Source: Candidatus Hydrogenedentota bacterium (lineage in GTDB: Bacteria; Hydrogenedentota; Hydrogenedentia; Hydrogenedentales; JAEUWI01). Taken from it: a DNA stretch of 64,000 nt. Of the stretch, positions 31,958-40,043 are shown piece by piece (positions within the stretch are counted from its first letter, which is position 1; every line of letters begins with the position of its first letter). The stretch covers positions 1-64,000 of the forward strand of contig JAHBVV010000024.1 of the NCBI GenBank assembly GCA_019637335.1, given 5' to 3'. The notes below the pieces were generated by a model. The model was given only the letters and a program-made list of their open reading frames with translations, did no database searches and was not told where the DNA came from. The translations under genes were made by a program, and so were the position numbers.

Positions 31958-33742
31958 TTATTTGGCTTCCAGAGCGCCAAGGATCTTCTTGAAGTTCTCG
32001 ATGCACGCGTCTTTCTTGCCGGTGAAGCCTTCGTTCGGCTCTTCCTTCAGACGGGAGATCTCCTCGCGCACGGTCAGTTCCGTAATCTTCGTCAGCGGCA
32101 CTTCGCGGCGCAGCACCTTTTCGCACTCCTCGTGGTACACCATGATCATTTCGAGCAGGCCGAAGCACTTCTCCAGTTCGCAGGATGCGTCGTTCTTGGA
32201 GAACGCGCTCTGCTGCAGGAAAACCTCGCGGATCAGGCGGGAAACCTCCAGCACCAGCCGCTCCATGTCCTGGAGCGCGTCCGGGCCCACGAGCTGCACG
32301 ATATCCATCAATTCGGATTCGCGCTGGAGCAGCGTGGCCGCCTGCTGACGCCGCTTGTTCCAGCCTGCCGGCGCGTTCTGGTCAAACCATTCCCGCAGCC
32401 CCTCGTAGTAGAGGCTGTACGAGCGGTTCCAGTTCACGCTCGGGTAGTGGCGGCGGTAGGCCAGCGCCGAGTCGAGCGCCCAGAGGGCGCCGGACACGCG
32501 CATGGAGGTCTGCGTCACCGGCTCGGAGAAGTCGCCGCCGGGGGGCGACACCGCGCCCACGGCCGTGAGCGATCCCTTGCGCGGGCTGTCGGAAGTCGCC
32601 TCGGAACCCGCGCAGATAACGTTGCCGCAGCGTTCGTAGAACGCCGCAATGCGCTCGGAAAGGTACGTCGGGTAGCCTTCTTCGCCGGGCATCTCTTCCA
32701 GGCGCGAGGAGATTTCACGCAGCGCCTCCGCCCAGCGCGAGGTCGAGTCGGCCATCAGCGCCACATCGTAGCCCATGTCGCGGTAGTACTCGGCCAGCGT
32801 CATCCCCGTGTAAACGGACGCGTCGCGCGCGGCTACGGGCATGTTCGACGTGTTCACGACGAGAATCGTCCGGTTCATGAGCGAGTCGCCCGTGTTGGGG
32901 TCTTCCAGCTCCGGGAACTCCGTCAGCACTTCCGCCATCTCGTTGCCGCGCTCGCCGCAGCCCACGTATACGATAATCTGGGCGTTGGAGTACTTCGACA
33001 TACTCTGTTCCACCACGGTCTTGCCCGCGCCGAAACCGCCCGGCACGATGGCCGAACCGCCCTTCGCAATAGGGAAGAGCATATCGAGCACGCGCTGCCG
33101 CGTGAGGAAGGGCTCGATGGGGGGCAGCACCTTGTGCACCGGGCGCGCCTGCTTAACGGGCGACTTGTGCATCATGCGGATCTGCGTGCCGTCCTCGAGC
33201 TCGGCAATCACCTCTTCCACGGTGTACTCGCCGGCTTCCTTCACCCACTTGAGCTTGCCGCCCGTGTGGGGGGGCACCATGATCTTGTGCTCAATGGCCT
33301 TGGTTTCCGGGACCGTACCCAGAATATCGCCGCCAACAACCTCCTGGCCCGCGCTGGCGGACGGCGTAAAAGCCCAGCGGCGCTCGCGGTCCAGAGCCAC
33401 CGCTGTGATGCCGCGGCCAATGAAGTCGCCCGAGGATTGCTGCAGCGTGATCAGCGGCCGCTGAATCCCGTCAAAGGTCGACGAAAGGAGGCCCGGCCCA
33501 AGTTCCACCGCGAGGGGTACGCCTGTGGCCACCACGTCCTCGCCGAGAAACATGCCCTCGGTGCTTTCAAACACCTGGGCGTAAATCTTGTCGCCCTCGA
33601 TGCGGATTACCTCGCCCATCAGGCCCAGCTTGCCCACGACGAGGATCTCGCCCATGGATACGCCGAGCATGCCATCGGCTTCAATCATCGGACCGGCGAT
33701 CCGGACGAGCTTTCCGACGATCTGTTGTTCCGTCACCGCCAT
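31958..33742 (-). CDS. atpA: V-type ATP synthase catalytic subunit A
   Basis: 594 aa, ATG start. The catalytic subunit: the Walker A motif GGFGAGKTV is at about residues 235-243, and the non-homologous region typical of V-type A subunits precedes it (LPPHTGGKLKWVKEAGEYTVEE-like segment as VPPHTGGKLKWVKEAG). The nucleotide-binding and arginine-finger regions (VGCGERGNEMAEVL, NTSNMPVAARDASVYTGMTLAEYYRDMG, ADSTSRWAEALREISSRLEEMPGEEGYP) are complete. It hydrolyses or makes ATP. A 169-bp gap separates it from subunit F. Confidence 0.97.
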   Translation of the reverse strand: MAVTEQQIVGKLVRIAGPMIEADGMLGVSMGEILVVGKLGLMGEVIRIEGDKIYAQVFESTEGMFLGEDVVATGVPLAVELGPGLLSSTFDGIQRPLITLQQSSGDFIGRGITAVALDRERRWAFTPSASAGQEVVGGDILGTVPETKAIEHKIMVPPHTGGKLKWVKEAGEYTVEEVIAELEDGTQIRMMHKSPVKQARPVHKVLPPIEPFLTRQRVLDMLFPIAKGGSAIVPGGFGAGKTVVEQSMSKYSNAQIIVYVGCGERGNEMAEVLTEFPELEDPNTGDSLMNRTILVVNTSNMPVAARDASVYTGMTLAEYYRDMGYDVALMADSTSRWAEALREISSRLEEMPGEEGYPTYLSERIAAFYERCGNVICAGSEATSDSPRKGSLTAVGAVSPPGGDFSEPVTQTSMRVSGALWALDSALAYRRHYPSVNWNRSYSLYYEGLREWFDQNAPAGWNKRRQQAATLLQRESELMDIVQLVGPDALQDMERLVLEVSRLIREVFLQQSAFSKNDASCELEKCFGLLEMIMVYHEECEKVLRREVPLTKITELTVREEISRLKEEPNEGFTGKKDACIENFKKILGALEAK

Positions 33743-33911
33743 TGGTTTCTCCTACTATCGGTTGCCTGACGCCAGCAAGTCTCCCGGCTCCACGCGGCTT
33801 GGGCCGCGTCCGGGGCATTGCGGTTCACCCGGGGGCGAAAGCGATTCAGGTTAACCGGCTCTCCCGGTAAACCCGCGCCACGTATCAGGTTCTTGTACAG
33901 GTTAAAGGCAC

Positions 33912-34241
33912 TTAATCCAAACGAATCTCAAAGCCGACGGCGGGCCGGACGATGGAGTTGATGTACTCCAGCGTGCCCGCCTCCTCGTTTTCAAACGAGG
34001 GGCAGAAGATGATCAGGGGCAGCTTGTTGTGCTTCGCAAGCCGCATTTGAAACCATTCCGAAAAATGGTCCCGAAACTCCTCATTCACGATGACCAGATC
34101 CGTGTCCGAGTCCATCAGTTGCGCCAGCCGCGTCTCGACCGCGTCGACGCTGAACACTTCCTCCACGGGCACGCCCGTGAGGCCCACTTGCAGGGCCGCC
34201 TGGCCGTTCGCCAGCGCTACCACCTTCGAAGCCATGGTCAT
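33912..34241 (-). CDS. atpF: V-type ATP synthase subunit F
   Basis: 109 aa with an AAGGA site 6 nt before the ATG. It has the Rossmann-like fold of the small central-stalk subunit: LTGVPVEEVFSVDAVETRLAQLMDSDTDLVIVNEEF, and a C-terminal helix ending in the EYINSIVRPAVGFEIRLD strand. In other V-type enzymes it activates the D rotor shaft. Length and position between C and A fit the bacterial operon. Confidence 0.88.
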   Translation of the reverse strand: MTMASKVVALANGQAALQVGLTGVPVEEVFSVDAVETRLAQLMDSDTDLVIVNEEFRDHFSEWFQMRLAKHNKLPLIIFCPSFENEEAGTLEYINSIVRPAVGFEIRLD

Positions 34242-34298
34242 CCAAATTCCTTGTGATTTCCGACCGGCGCGCGCCGTAGCGCGGGGCGGCGGACTGCG

Positions 34299-35363
34299 CT
34301 AGATCGCGTACATCTCATCGCGGACCCGGCCCTTGGGAAGGTTCCCGGCCAGCCCGCGCGCCACGAGCCGCAGGTTGACGGCCTCGTTGTACTTCATCCA
34401 CGCAAAATCCATCATCACGCCGATGCCGAATACATTGTTCCGCGCGCTCTGGCGCACGTTCTTCATCAGGACGCGCTCGAAATAGCGTTCCATCGGGGAA
34501 AAGCGCCTGGTCTGGAGGAGCTGGTACAGCTCTTCGACCAGGCTGCTGTAGCGCGTGCGCCCCAGCAGCTCCATCGCCGCCGCCGGATCCGAAGCCGACG
34601 CCATCTGACGGAGCAGGTGGCGCGGGAGCGTGCCCTGCGGCAGAAAGAGGCTGTCCAGGCTTTCGCCCAGGTTCCCGCGCGTCTCGATATGCTGGAAGAC
34701 CGTCCGGAGGTTGATCCGGTCTATCTCCGCCTGCAATTGCCCGCGCAGCATCTGGCTGTCCAGGTCGCCGGCGGCCTTCAGGCGCTCGGCCTGGCCCACG
34801 AAGTAGGTGCGGTCCAGCGCCTGCTCGAGCACCGAAAGATCGTTGCTTTCGGCGTAGTCCGGCAGCGCCTTCAGGAGACAACCGCACAGGGAACGGTTCC
34901 ACGCCGCGAGCGACCGCGCCAGCGACTCCACCGAATCGAGCTCGTTGAAGTCCGCCAGCAGGGGCGGGGTGAGTGTCGGGCCCGAAATGAGGGCGCCGGC
35001 AAGCGTGCGACCCTCAATGCGGTGATGTTTGCAGCGGAGCAGGGACTTGACCGCCATCAGGTCCCAGCGCTCCAGAAAGATGCGCACCAGCTCCTTGAAT
35101 TCGCCCTGGGCGCGGCCCAGGAGAAGCTGGAACGTGCTCACCATATTGCGGGACACCGCCTCTTCGATGGCGTCCGCCCCGCTGTAGCGGGTGAGCGCTT
35201 CGGCCATCTCGGTGCGGTACGCGGAGTCCAGCAGGGCGTCGGTGAAACGCGCCAGGTCGCCCTGCTCCAGAAAGTCGTCCACGGTCCGGCTCGCGAAGAG
35301 CTCGCGCTTCATGCCGTGAACGCGCGCATTGAAATGCACAATGTTGGGATCGAGTTCGGCCAT
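34299..35363 (-). CDS. atpC: V-type ATP synthase subunit C
   Basis: 354 aa. A fully helical protein of the V-ATPase C/d family, which links the central shaft to the membrane ring. Segments such as HFNARVHGMKRELFASRTVDDFLEQGDLARF and KELVRIFLERWDLMAVKSLLRCKHHRI, and the C-terminal DFAWMKYNEAVNLRLVARGLAG, are typical. It begins 3 bp after the subunit E stop. Confidence 0.9.
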   Translation of the reverse strand: MAELDPNIVHFNARVHGMKRELFASRTVDDFLEQGDLARFTDALLDSAYRTEMAEALTRYSGADAIEEAVSRNMVSTFQLLLGRAQGEFKELVRIFLERWDLMAVKSLLRCKHHRIEGRTLAGALISGPTLTPPLLADFNELDSVESLARSLAAWNRSLCGCLLKALPDYAESNDLSVLEQALDRTYFVGQAERLKAAGDLDSQMLRGQLQAEIDRINLRTVFQHIETRGNLGESLDSLFLPQGTLPRHLLRQMASASDPAAAMELLGRTRYSSLVEELYQLLQTRRFSPMERYFERVLMKNVRQSARNNVFGIGVMMDFAWMKYNEAVNLRLVARGLAGNLPKGRVRDEMYAI

Positions 35364-35366
35364 GGA

Positions 35367-35972
35367 TCAGGCGCCTCCACCCGGGGTTGCCGGCGGAAAC
35401 AGCCGGTTGAGCGTGTGCTTCCGCAATTCACCCTCGCGCTTGGCGAACCGCGCCGAGAGGGTGTTGGTGTAGCGGAACTTCCTGCCGCGATCCTGGATCG
35501 CGACGCCGTCCGTCAGCGAGGCCAGCGGTTCGACCGGCAGATCGCCGCGCCCGTTGCTTTGCAGCCACTGGCGGCAGTGATCGGCGTGGGCCGGCGGCGC
35601 CAGCACGATGACATCGGACGGGGCCTCGGCCATCAGCTCCGCGAGGAGCCGATCGAGGATCGCCGGGAAGCCGGGGCCCGAGGCGATCGCGGCGAGCTCC
35701 GCGGCCACGCTGCCCAGAACATCATTGGTAATGGTGTCCTTGGTCGTCAGCGTGACCATCTGGGCCTCGGCCTCGACGCGCTCGCGGGAGCGGCGGGCCA
35801 GGGCGGCCAGCTCGCTCTCGACCGAGGCCAGGGTTTCCTCCCGGCGTCGGGCGGCCCGATCGCGGGCCTCTTCCAGAATCCGCGCCGCCTCCTGGCGCGC
35901 CGCACCCGCAAGTTCCTCTTGCTGCGCGGCCACCTGGGCGGACATCAGATCCAGTAGCGGTTTGTTATCCAT
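35367..35972 (-). CDS. atpE: V-type ATP synthase subunit E
   Basis: 201 aa from the ATG at 35972 (MDNKPLLDLM), chosen because the 30 preceding in-frame residues are Arg/Pro-rich and would overlap the upstream K gene. The N-terminal half is a coiled coil (QQEELAGAARQEAARILEEARDRAARR), and the C-terminal half is an alpha/beta head (VIVLAPPAHADHCRQWL). It is the peripheral stalk subunit that pairs with G/H. Confidence 0.85.
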   Translation of the reverse strand: MDNKPLLDLMSAQVAAQQEELAGAARQEAARILEEARDRAARRREETLASVESELAALARRSRERVEAEAQMVTLTTKDTITNDVLGSVAAELAAIASGPGFPAILDRLLAELMAEAPSDVIVLAPPAHADHCRQWLQSNGRGDLPVEPLASLTDGVAIQDRGRKFRYTNTLSARFAKREGELRKHTLNRLFPPATPGGGA

Positions 35973-36051
35973 ACATCCAATTCGCCGGGAGGCCGGCGTC
36001 CTTGCGGAGGTTGGTGGGCGCGGGCGCCCAAGGGCGCCGCGCGACACAAAC

Positions 36052-36411
36052 CTAGATTTCAAGCAAAATCAGGAAGCCGATAACGAAGCCGAGCACCACG
36101 ATGGTTTCCGGCAGGGCCACCAGGATTAGCACGTTCGTGAACAGCTCCGGCTTCTCGGCCAGCGCGCCCGTGCCGCCCGCGCCAATCGACGCCTGCGCCC
36201 GGCCCGTGCCCAGCGCGGACCCGACAAGCGCAAGTCCCGCCGCCAGCGCGATGCCCGCAACGCGGATGCCTTCGCCGATCGACGTCGCGGCGGCGTCGCC
36301 CGAAGCGGCAGCTTCCTCGGCCGCGAAGCCCAGGGGCGCGAAAATGCTCGCCGCGGCGATAGCGGCGGCCGAAAGCATGAATGCCTTGCTGAAGGAGGAT
36401 TTCTTTACCAT
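36052..36411 (-). CDS. atpK: V-type ATP synthase subunit K (ring proteolipid)
   Basis: 119 aa. Residues 1-30 look like a signal peptide (SKAFMLSAAAIAAASIFAPLGFAAEE). Two membrane helices follow, at about 48-70 (GIRVAGIALAAGLALVGSAL) and 92-117. The ion-carrying glutamate is Glu102 in LPETIVV. This is a single two-helix hairpin, like F-type c subunits and unlike the four-helix K of Enterococcus. GTGRAQASIGAGGTGALAEKPE forms the polar loop. No clear sodium-site pattern can be read with confidence. Confidence 0.93.
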   Translation of the reverse strand: MVKKSSFSKAFMLSAAAIAAASIFAPLGFAAEEAAASGDAAATSIGEGIRVAGIALAAGLALVGSALGTGRAQASIGAGGTGALAEKPELFTNVLILVALPETIVVLGFVIGFLILLEI

Positions 36412-38339
36412 ACCATGTCCTTTCTAAAGGGTTCGTAATTTCTGCCGTTGGGTTCGTAGAACTTCGGCAAGAACTCAACAAAGTTAAGCCGCAACGAGTG
36501 GATCGTCGGGCTGAATACGCCAATTCCGATATTGATGACGTGAACCATGGCCGCCGCGGGGATGCCGATGACTATGCCGATCAGCCCGCCGCCCAGCATC
36601 TCGGGCATTTTGTTGGCGATGTCGGCGAAGGCGATGGACACGAGACCGAGCGCCATCAGGCGGCTATAGGAGAAAATATTCGCCGTCAGCCCGATGATTT
36701 CCATGATGCCCATCGGGGCCATGGGGCCCAAGCCGCGCCAGAGATAGTACAGGCACGCGCCGAAGGCAATGGCAGCCAGGGCCAGGCCAACCGCGGCGCC
36801 GAGCGGAAAGTAGCCGACAGCCGAGGCCAGCGCGACCGCCAGCGCGACGAGACCCAGCAGCATGCCCAGCTTTTCCTCGGCATGTTTGGCGTGCCCGTGG
36901 GCGTATCCTTCGCGTATGCCCAGTATCAAACAAAGCGGGATGTGGATGACACCGAAAAGAATGGCAAAGTAGAGCAACATATCGGGGTAATGTACACGGT
37001 GGAAGATGGAGTAGTCGCCAACCATATTCTCGACCACGTTGCCAAAGATTTCCCAATAGATAATCCCGAAAACAATTGCCGAAACGCCCATCCACTGGAA
37101 GATGCTCATCCCGTCATGCAGCATCTTGATGTGGCCCCACTTCTTCTTCACGAGCGCGCCAATGGTCACGATGACGACGCCGTAGCCCGCGTCGCCCAGC
37201 ACGAAGCCGTAGAAAACGATGAAGGAAAGCGCCACCAGCCAGGTCGGATCGAAGCTGCCGTAGGTCGCGGGCTTCATGAGCTTCATGATGAGCTCGAAGG
37301 GCCGGACAATCGGGTGGTTCTTGAGTTTCGTGGGGATGCGCTCGTGATCCACATCGTGCGGATCGAGCCTGCCGACCAGAACTTTGTCGCCAAACTTCGC
37401 ACTCAGCGCGGCCCGGAGGCTGTCAAAGGATTCCGACGGCGCCCAGCCATGCACCACGCCGGCCAGTTCGCTCTGTGCAAACGAATCCACCACATGGAGC
37501 TGGGCCAGGCGGGTGCGCACGATCTGGCTCAACGCGGCCAGTTTCGGGCCCTCCTGCTCGGAAAATGCCCGCAACTCGGACTGAATCGCGTCCAGATCCG
37601 CCTGCAGCGCCGCAATGCGCCCGCCGACCTTTCGCATCACCTCGTCCACCGACGCGCCCCGCGCCTCCTGATCCGGGCTGGTGAGCGCACGGATGCCCTT
37701 CTCCGCGAGAACATTGCCCACCGCGCCGCCCAGGCCCGACGGGTACGTCAGCACGACGATGTTCCGGCTGCGGTCAAGCTTCTTGACCATGAAGCCGCAT
37801 TCGGGACCAATCTCAGACAGCAATTCTTGCCGTAACTCGTCGAGATCCTCGGCGGTATAGCTCTCGAGCAGCATCGCGCGCGCGTTTTCCCCCAGGGTCG
37901 CGCCCTGGCTGATAAGCAACGGCGTGATGGATTCGATCAGGCGGCCGTAATTCTTGATTACCGCAATGTTGTCTTGAACATTCAGGCGGCGCCGGCTCAG
38001 CGTGCGCAGGTTGCGATGCCAGGAGGTGGCCGCCTTGAGCCGCGTTCGGGGGGAAGCCTGCTCCATCTCCCGGCCGGCCTTCACAATTTCAGCGTGCGCG
38101 GGCGCCGGGGAGAGCAGGGGCTGGGACTCCTTCAGCAGCGCATCCAGCTGTTCCAGCTGCCCGAGCTCTTCCTTTTCCTCTTCGGGAAGGTGCACCCGGT
38201 GAAGGAAGCCGGGGTGGTTCTCCAGGGCCAGCGGAACCTGCTCAACATGCACCACGCCCTGCTCCTGCAAGACGGGGACAATGTTGCGGAGCTCCGATCG
38301 AAGACAGACGATTTCAACCCGATCCATGGGTGTGATCAT
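36405..38339 (-). CDS. atpI: V-type ATP synthase subunit I (a)
   Basis: 644 aa. The first ~340 residues are a cytoplasmic coiled-coil region (QLDALLKESQPLL; RTRLAQLHVVDSFAQSELAGVVHGW). The C-terminal half has seven to eight membrane helices, with FYGFVLGDAGYGVVIV, WMGVSAIVFGIIYWEIFG and FSYSRLMALGLVSIAFADI. The last carries the conserved arginine (SRLM) thought to strip the ion from the ring. It forms the stator half-channel. Its end overlaps the start of subunit K by 7 bp. Confidence 0.94.
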   Translation of the reverse strand: MITPMDRVEIVCLRSELRNIVPVLQEQGVVHVEQVPLALENHPGFLHRVHLPEEEKEELGQLEQLDALLKESQPLLSPAPAHAEIVKAGREMEQASPRTRLKAATSWHRNLRTLSRRRLNVQDNIAVIKNYGRLIESITPLLISQGATLGENARAMLLESYTAEDLDELRQELLSEIGPECGFMVKKLDRSRNIVVLTYPSGLGGAVGNVLAEKGIRALTSPDQEARGASVDEVMRKVGGRIAALQADLDAIQSELRAFSEQEGPKLAALSQIVRTRLAQLHVVDSFAQSELAGVVHGWAPSESFDSLRAALSAKFGDKVLVGRLDPHDVDHERIPTKLKNHPIVRPFELIMKLMKPATYGSFDPTWLVALSFIVFYGFVLGDAGYGVVIVTIGALVKKKWGHIKMLHDGMSIFQWMGVSAIVFGIIYWEIFGNVVENMVGDYSIFHRVHYPDMLLYFAILFGVIHIPLCLILGIREGYAHGHAKHAEEKLGMLLGLVALAVALASAVGYFPLGAAVGLALAAIAFGACLYYLWRGLGPMAPMGIMEIIGLTANIFSYSRLMALGLVSIAFADIANKMPEMLGGGLIGIVIGIPAAAMVHVINIGIGVFSPTIHSLRLNFVEFLPKFYEPNGRNYEPFRKDMVW

Positions 38340-38359
38340 AGGAGTTCAGACCTCTTCTT

Positions 38360-38683
38360 CTACGCGGCGCCGGGCACGAGCAGCGCGATCAGTTCCCTGC
38401 GTACTTCATGGGTGCGGCCGGCGGATTCCTGGCGGATCCGGTCCACTTCGGCCGCCGTGGCCTTCTCAATCGCGGCGCGTTCCTCGTCGCGCCGCGCCGC
38501 GGCGTCGCGCCGGCGCGCGCCGATTTCCGCGTCCAGCTCCGCCGAAGCCTCCTGCAGCAGCGCCGTGCTTTCGCGGCGCGCCTCCTCGACTATCCGCCGC
38601 GCGCCCTCACGGCCGCGATCAAGCGCTTCCATGAGTTCCGTCTCGTGACGGGCGACAATTTCAAGCAGCGATTCTGAAGACAT
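38360..38683 (-). CDS. V-type ATP synthase subunit G/H-like stalk protein
   Basis: 107 aa, almost wholly a charged coiled coil (ETELMEALDRGREGARRIVEEARRES; RRRDAAARRDEERAAIEKATAAEVDRI). It is the first gene of the V-ATPase operon and lies 20 bp before subunit I. Position and character fit the G/H peripheral-stalk partner of E. The family is too low in complexity for a firm assignment by eye. Confidence 0.75.
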   Translation of the reverse strand: MSSESLLEIVARHETELMEALDRGREGARRIVEEARRESTALLQEASAELDAEIGARRRDAAARRDEERAAIEKATAAEVDRIRQESAGRTHEVRRELIALLVPGAA

Positions 38684-39384
38684 AAGCCTCTATTTCCGTG
38701 CTCCGGGCGCATAGGTGTGGCACAACAGGCAAAGAAACAGCAACCCGGCGCGAGACATAGCAAGAATAGTCAATGTTGCGACGGATTACCAGTAGGGCGC
38801 CCGAATTTTACATGCCCGCACCCGTGATTCAAACCAAGACGGGCGGAATTCTGCCAGAGCGGAGAGGGCGCGTGCAACTTGTTTCCGGTAGAATACTAGT
38901 GTTCAGGCGACTGGCCCCGGATCCCGGGCCCGCGGAGGAGCTTTTTCGACGAAACTTTCGATTTGGCTTGAATCCGCCCCTCCCAAACGTGTATAAATAC
39001 GCCCGCGCTCCACCGGGTGGATCCGGGAGAAGGGTAGTGTCTCGCGGTGGAGCTGGTGGGAACGTGCTGGAAAGCCGCGCTGCCGGCGAGCCGCTGGCGC
39101 GGCCGTTGCTGTTTCGGACTTTGGGAAGTTTCGGCTCCAACACGCTCGCGTTAGGTTAGGCTAGGGACCCGGCACGGTACCGGGTCGCCGGTAGTGACAA
39201 CTCATTACGTTGGCGGTTCGCGTGTATCCCGCTTTTTGCGCTGGGCACGCTGCCGGCGCCAGCTGGACTGGTCGCCCGCCCAGCGTGTCTTGCATTTAAC
39301 CGGCCACTGTCCCTTTCTCGCGCCAGGAAGAGGTGTTTCTCCTGCCGCCGGGCAAGAGGGAGGTGGCGAAGAAGGAAGTGTTTC
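38684..39384. other. Divergent intergenic region between V-ATPase and respiratory operons
   Basis: 701 bp without a convincing gene. It must hold the leftward promoter of the V-ATPase operon, which I could only place weakly (a TTGACT near 38785 on the minus strand with no good -10). It also holds the rightward promoter listed separately and a hairpin GACCCGG-CACGGTA-CCGGGTC at 39166-39186 without a T-run, in the leader of actA. Confidence 0.6.
38968..38997 (+). promoter_or_regulatory. Promoter of the alternative complex III - oxidase operon
   Basis: TTGAAT at 38968-38973, 18-nt spacer, TATAAA at 38992-38997 (followed by T). The predicted transcript has a leader of about 380 nt before actA, which is long and could carry regulation. 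Confidence 0.55.
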
Positions 39385-40041
39385 GTGGCTCAAGTCTTTC
39401 ATCGCAGCGCCAACGTGCTCGCCCGGGCCAGTATTATCGGCGGCGCGGCGGCGGCGGCCGTGGTCGCACTTCTCGGCGCCGCAATATACCGGTCGCCCGC
39501 GGTCACGCAGGTAAACATCGCCAAGGCGCAGCCTATTCCGTTCAGCCACCAGCGCCATGTGGGCGGCAACGGCATCGACTGCCGATACTGCCACACCTCC
39601 GTCGAGGAAAGCGGCGTCGCGAATGTCCCGCCCACCGAAACCTGCATGACCTGCCACTCGCAGATCCTCGCCGACGCGCCCATGCTGGAACCCGTCCACG
39701 ACAGCTGGAAATCCGGCAAGCCCATCGAGTGGACGCGCGTCTACGACCTGCCCGACTTCGTCTACTTCGATCACAGCATCCACGTCGCCAAGGGCATCGG
39801 TTGCACCACATGCCACGGCAACATCCAGGACCAGCGCCTGACCCACAAGGCCAATACCCTGCACATGGCCTGGTGCCTTGAATGCCACCGCGCGCCGGAG
39901 AAATTCATCCGGCCCAAGGACAAAGTCTTTGATGTGGACTGGAAGGCTCCCGAAAATCAGCTCGAAATCGGCAAGAAGCTGGTCCAGGAGTACAAAGTGA
40001 AGGTGGAGCAGCTCGACAACTGTTCCGTCTGCCACCGCTAA
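39385..40041 (+). CDS. actA: Alternative complex III subunit ActA, pentahaem cytochrome c
   Basis: 218 aa from a GTG with AAGGAAG upstream. A membrane anchor at about residues 12-36 is followed by five CxxCH haem sites: CRYCH, CMTCH, CTTCH, CLECH and CSVCH. FSHQRHVGGNGIDCRYCH and FDHSIHVAKGIGCTTCHG supply axial histidines. This matches the pentahaem ActA of Rhodothermus and Chloroflexus, which passes electrons from the ActB iron-sulfur clusters to downstream cytochromes. It is the first gene of a long operon. Confidence 0.96.
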   Translation: MAQVFHRSANVLARASIIGGAAAAAVVALLGAAIYRSPAVTQVNIAKAQPIPFSHQRHVGGNGIDCRYCHTSVEESGVANVPPTETCMTCHSQILADAPMLEPVHDSWKSGKPIEWTRVYDLPDFVYFDHSIHVAKGIGCTTCHGNIQDQRLTHKANTLHMAWCLECHRAPEKFIRPKDKVFDVDWKAPENQLEIGKKLVQEYKVKVEQLDNCSVCHR

Positions 40042-40043
40042 TC

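Noticed and set aside
39166-39186. Riboswitch or terminator in the actA leader
   Set aside because: A single 7-bp hairpin without a T-run or any known aptamer sequence. Not enough to support a regulatory RNA.
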